From positions 1 through 22,500 of the forward strand of contig JAHBMJ010005781.1 of NCBI GenBank assembly GCA_018398765.1: a stretch of 22,500 bases of DNA. The letters are read 5' to 3'. The notes below the pieces were generated by a model. It made no database searches and was not told the DNA's origin. It was given only the letters and a program-made list of their open reading frames with translations. The stretch comes from Chromera velia (Eukaryota; Sar; Chromeraceae). Shown one piece after another: positions 18,750-22,500 of the stretch. The stretch's first letter is position 1; each line of letters starts with the position of its first letter. The translations under genes and the position numbers were made by a program.

Positions 18750-20642
18750 ATGAGTGCGTGTCTCTTTTTCAAAATGGAGTGTGACGAGGCAAGGGAGGAC
18801 GAGCGCGTGATGGTGATCGGCAACCCTCCAGAGCTCGGAATGTGGGATCCTGTCGGAGGGGTAGTTCTGGAGCCTGACTTGGCGTCGGGCGGCCGTCCCT
18901 TCTGGGTGTCCGCTCGTGTAGACTTTGATTTGCGCGGGTGGACGGATTTGCATTTTCGTTTTGTGATTGCCCGGATGGATGCTCCGATCATCAGCGGATG
19001 GGAGCCAGGCCCCGGCAATGGTTTGCGAGAGATGAGAGTTTGTGAGGGTCAGTGCTCTGAAGTCTCCGGGTCGTGGGAGAAGGCAGGGTGGTTGCATTGC
19101 CGATTGATGCACAGCTTCTTTATGGACTGCGACCGTCAAGCAGAGCCAGGGAAGTCCGAGGAGTGGGGGGGACAGAAACAGCAGTCGGAGATGGAAAGCA
19201 GCACTGAAAGTGTGTGTCACGAAGGGAAGGGGGTTGGTGAAGCAAAATCACCTGGAGCACCCTTGCAGTCGCCTGATCCCCTCAGCACCCCTCTCGTCTA
19301 TCTCCAGTTAGGCGGGTCACCGACAGATGTGCCTCCACCGCCACCGTCTATCACTCCTCCCCCAGCGTCTCTCCAGCAAACGCACGCCAACCCTGCCGAC
19401 AGAGGAACAAAGCCTCTTTTCCCTCTGGGGCTGACAGCGTTCGCACAGACAGATGTCCCCACCCACCCGTACACTCAGAACAACCCGTCTACCCATGAGA
19501 GAGCGATCATGCAGTACAACGGGGGTGCAGAGACGGCCCGTCGGTTTGCGGAGGTCGCTCCGTCCTTCCTTGCCCTTCTGTCTCTGAAGCGCCCTCGTGA
19601 CTGTGACACCTGTCTCCACCCTGACTCCGACCCCTTCCAGCATGCGATTGAGAGGCTGAGTGAGAAGAAGAGAGACGGGGTTTCGGTGCCCATCAGTCGA
19701 GAAGGACAGGAGCAAAAGGGTGAGTGCACAGATTCAGCAGGAGACGGATTGAACGCACCCCCACTAAAGCAGCCCCGTCTCTTTGGTGGCCTTGGAGCGT
19801 CCGTAGATGAGGACACACTCAGAGAACAAACGTACATACCGTCCGGAAAATCTAGTCAGATTCAGAAAGCACAAGTTCGACAGCGTCTGCACAACACACA
19901 GAGATTCTCCTGCAATGCAAAAGGAAACAGAGAGAGCTGTATTTCCTCTATAAAAGAAGCCGATGGGGTGTTGCGAGACAAGTGGGGGCATCGGCTGTGT
20001 GAGCATGGGCGGAAGCACAACAGGTGCAAGGCGTGCGGGGGTTCGCAGATTTGCGAGCACGGGCGAATACGCTGTGAGTGCAAGAAGTGTTGGGGTGCAA
20101 GCATTTGCGAGCACGGGCGGCAGCGTAGAAGGTGCAAGGAGTGCGGGGGTGCAGGCATTTGCGAGCATGGGCGAGTACGCACCCAGTGCAAGGATTGCGG
20201 GGGTACAGGCATTTGCGAGCATGGGCGAAGACGCTGTGAGTGCAAGGAGTGCGGGGGAGCGTGTATTTGCGAGCACGGGCGGCAGCGTAGCAAGTGCAAG
20301 GAGTGCGGGGGTGCAAGCATTTGCGAGCATGGGCGGGAGCGTAGCAAGTGCAAGGAGTGCGGGGGTGCAAGTATTTGCGAACACGGGCGACAGCGTAGCG
20401 AGTGCAAGGAGTGCGGGGGTGCAAGTATTTGCGAGCACGGGCGGGTGCGTTGCAGGTGCAAGGAGTGCGGGGGTGCTAGTATTTGCGAGCACGGGCGGGT
20501 GCGTTGCAGGTGCAAGGAGTGCGGGGGTGCTAGCATTTGCGAGCACGGGCGAAGGCGCACCCGATGTAAGGAGTGCAGCATCCGAAGAACTGCTGAGAAT
20601 CCCCCCCCTGGCATGATGCAGCAGCCTGAGGGTAATGAATGA
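18750..20642 (+). CDS. CBM20-like starch-binding protein with eleven CxH-CxxC repeats
   Basis: An uninterrupted 630-codon frame. Residues about 4-96 match the CBM20 starch-binding fold: GNPPELGMWDP near the start, FWVSARVDF in the middle and SGWEPGPGN near the end. W32 and W84 fall where the two site-1 tryptophans of fungal glucoamylase CBM20 lie; the site lysine is replaced by Arg (HFRFV). Residues about 97-410 are disordered and Pro/Ser/Gln-rich. Residues 417-611 are eleven 18-residue repeats of the form CEHGRxRxxCKxCGGxxI, with Cys/His spacing C-x-H-x6-C-x2-C able to bind one metal per unit, probably zinc. The start is the first ATG and is needed for the first CBM20 strand. There is no signal peptide, so a cytosolic or nuclear site is likely. 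It may tether a zinc-repeat scaffold to cytosolic starch; no catalytic domain is present. Confidence 0.88.
   Translation: MSACLFFKMECDEAREDERVMVIGNPPELGMWDPVGGVVLEPDLASGGRPFWVSARVDFDLRGWTDLHFRFVIARMDAPIISGWEPGPGNGLREMRVCEGQCSEVSGSWEKAGWLHCRLMHSFFMDCDRQAEPGKSEEWGGQKQQSEMESSTESVCHEGKGVGEAKSPGAPLQSPDPLSTPLVYLQLGGSPTDVPPPPPSITPPPASLQQTHANPADRGTKPLFPLGLTAFAQTDVPTHPYTQNNPSTHERAIMQYNGGAETARRFAEVAPSFLALLSLKRPRDCDTCLHPDSDPFQHAIERLSEKKRDGVSVPISREGQEQKGECTDSAGDGLNAPPLKQPRLFGGLGASVDEDTLREQTYIPSGKSSQIQKAQVRQRLHNTQRFSCNAKGNRESCISSIKEADGVLRDKWGHRLCEHGRKHNRCKACGGSQICEHGRIRCECKKCWGASICEHGRQRRRCKECGGAGICEHGRVRTQCKDCGGTGICEHGRRRCECKECGGACICEHGRQRSKCKECGGASICEHGRERSKCKECGGASICEHGRQRSECKECGGASICEHGRVRCRCKECGGASICEHGRVRCRCKECGGASICEHGRRRTRCKECSIRRTAENPPPGMMQQPEGNE
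19998..20582 (+). repeat. 54-bp tandem repeat coding for the Cys/His units
   Basis: Eleven units of 54 bp, in frame. Units 9 and 10 are identical at the protein level and nearly so in DNA (ATTTGCGAGCACGGGCGGGT), which points to recent duplication. Units 1 to 4 are the most divergent (KACGG, KKCWG, KDCGG). Because 54 is a multiple of three and the unit lacks stops, several other frames on both strands are also open; these are shadows. Confidence 0.95.
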
Positions 20643-21690
20643 CATTCTCCCATGAAGGTAACTGACGGGGTTGGGATTGAACCGGGGGGCACATGCAGGA
20701 GGCAGTGTGCCTTCATGTAATTTTGTCTAGCTCTGCCTAGATCTGCTTCGAATCTGTGCAGTCTGCAGGGAGATGAGAGGTGTGGTTGGGAAAGGTATAC
20801 ATGCAGGGTTTGTGAGCACAAGGAAGCTCGGAGTTTGAGGCGAGCAGGGGAGGCCTCCCAGAGTCGTTGGTGTCTTGACGTTCACTCCCTCAGTTGGTCG
20901 TCCTCTGTTCCTTTCTTTTCATTTTTGTCTCGTCTCCTCTGTACAGTGCATGTTTGTTCTTTCCAGGATCCCTCCTTCCCTCTCTTTTCCCTTTCTGTTT
21001 CGATCCGTCCTTCCTTCTGTTCATGGGGTCTTCCTGGGCAGTGCACTTGTTTGTGTTTCCTTTCCCAGTCTGTCCCTCCCTGCCCTCTCGAACCTTCTCT
21101 GTACCTTTGTGTTTTGGGGGGCGGGGGGGGCTCTGTGGTCAGTACGCACGCATGTATATATACGGTGGGGGGAAATTGCAATCTTGTTAAGGAGTTGTTC
21201 TTTTTCTCACATAGATTCTTCCTTTCCTTTCCTTTCATCATGGTCTTTCGTAACGTCAAACTGGCAGTCGGAGCTTCTTTTGGGATTGGAAGTGGGTCTA
21301 CGTCTCTTTCTCCCGTCATCTCTTTCTCCCGTCATCTATTCCTCTGTGGTCAGAGAGAGGCAAGAAAAGGGAAGCGTAGATGGATTTTCTGAGTGTGAAG
21401 GTTGCAGAGAGGGGGGCGGCTGCCGAGTCTTCCCCATCCATGCATAGCATATTTGTGAAGGGAGAGTTGAATGAAGAATAGTATAGGTATGAGTTTTGAA
21501 AGAGAAAGAAGGCCTTCAGGGGGCGTTTAATTGAAGACGGAGAAAGAGCAAGCAGCACACTTGCGTGAAGGAAATTCTCGTCACCTGACAAGCATGCATG
21601 CACTCTGGTTGCGAGTGACTCGTTTTTCCGTCCTGAAAGCCTTCTTTTTGTTATACATTTCTCTCTTCCTGCCTGTGGCATTCTTGAGCC
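20643..21690. other. 3' flank of the CBM20 gene, pyrimidine-rich, no convincing gene
   Basis: The plus strand is T/C-rich, which keeps long Ser/Phe/Leu frames open (20835-21392 and 20875-21447); these look compositional. It contains a G-rich run at about 21115-21130 and a 16-bp tandem duplication (CTCTTTCTCCCGTCAT twice) at 21304-21335. A minus frame at 21316-21681 has no recognised domain. Confidence 0.5.
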
Positions 21691-22500
21691 TTTAAGAACC
21701 CGAACTACATGCGGGTCCCCTGGTGCTGCAATGGCATCGTAGTGGCATCGCTAAATTGTGCTACTTAGTACCGGATGAGACGTAAAAACCTAGGTAATAA
21801 CCTACCAAAATGGTGGTTCTGGAATTAATAATTCACCGCAGATGAGAAAGGTATGTACAATAAGCCTGAGATCCAGACTTGTCAACATAGATACAACTTG
21901 TGTTTTGAATTAAGTAATGCATGCAATATAATGCAATATGAACTTGAATTAAATTTGATAAAAAAACAATTCAGAAATGCCCCGTGCTGCTAGCAGTAGC
22001 AGTAGAATGGCATAGCGGAAAAGCTTTAAAGCATAAGATACCCACTGATCAATTATTTTAGCATACAATTTTTGCAATTAATCAAATATAAAATTCATTC
22101 TATGATAATTAACGATTAGGATTTTGATGATATATAGATTTAAATTTTATAAATTTAGTTCAACTTTACTTTTGTTTTGCTTGTTGATTTGAGACTTCTT
22201 ATACCAGTAATTTTATATGCCAGTGTTAGACAACTATTTCACCTAAACTTATAGCTAGCGCGATGGCCAAAGCGATGATATACGGTGATGAGTAGGTAGG
22301 GTAAAAATAATCGTGAATCATAAAATACGGTAAATCTTACTGTCAGTAATAACACTATTTATAGTTTATCGCGAGTGAGCTATTGTTAAATTCAATTAAC
22401 TCAGTCAAGGCTGTCAAGCTCATTCTTGTTTTCCATCTGAAAACAATTACCAGCACCCTCGTTTTGTCTTTCCAGAAACTTGTCCAGGAGCAGCCGTGGT
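21691..22500. other. AT-rich block, no gene seen
   Basis: Composition drops sharply to AT-rich from about 21740, like the block at 1-1100. No ORF of note, RNA gene or long repeat was recognised. Confidence 0.6.

Noticed and set aside
20680-20720. GGGATTGAACC, a B-box-like sequence on the minus strand, as a tRNA
   Set aside because: The flanking bases do not form a T stem, and no acceptor or anticodon stem can be built.
19764-20821. Long minus-strand ORFs (293 and 319 codons) and a 217-codon plus-frame ORF over the repeat array
   Set aside because: They are open only because the 54-bp unit has no stop in those frames. The plus frame with CEHGR units has conserved metal-binding residues and joins the CBM20 module.

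Overview
The window looks like nuclear DNA of a eukaryotic microbe. Coding regions are GC-rich and split by GT-AG introns with long pyrimidine tracts. Introns and spacers carry many microsatellites (TC, TG, CA, AATC). A eukaryotic-type tRNA gene lies alone between the protein genes, and AT-rich, repeat-filled blocks alternate with the genic blocks. The Ser/Pro-rich proteins, the Cys/His repeat protein and the starch-binding domain fit an alveolate alga (chromerid-like) best. That placement is an inference and cannot be proven from the sequence alone.

Layout. 1-1100 is an AT-rich block with a ~165-bp imperfect direct repeat (188-357 and 934-1096). 1140-4000 is pyrimidine-rich and then mixed sequence with only weak coding signals. 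4015-5801 on the minus strand holds coding-like segments in changing frames, probably one multi-exon gene for a disordered, basic/Ser-Pro-rich protein, or a decaying one. 6733-6806 (minus) is a well-folded tRNA-Val(CAC). 7192-12185 (plus) is the best resolved gene: a ten-exon model encodes a ~672-residue secreted protein with a signal peptide, a threonine run, acidic linkers and two canonical EF-hand calcium loops. Exon phases agree across all nine junctions, with one uncertain splice site. 12640-16600 is mostly AT-rich repeat territory (a two-part repeat family, TG/TA and AATC microsatellites, an AAATTCCT minisatellite, a perfect 18-bp inverted repeat, and a decayed open frame whose internal stops are all TAG).

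16623-18462 (minus) is a probable multi-exon gene for a nuclear-type protein with a basic cluster followed by an acidic run. Its first ATG lies 287 bp from the first ATG of the divergent plus-strand gene 18750-20642. That gene is a single 630-codon frame joining an N-terminal CBM20-like starch-binding module to eleven tandem 18-residue CxH-x6-CxxC repeats. 20646-22500 holds no convincing gene.

The genes do not form an evident pathway. The most unusual item is the CBM20 plus Cys/His-repeat architecture. The second is the EF-hand gene, in which an exon carrying half a calcium loop sits between complementary TG and CA repeat tracts.
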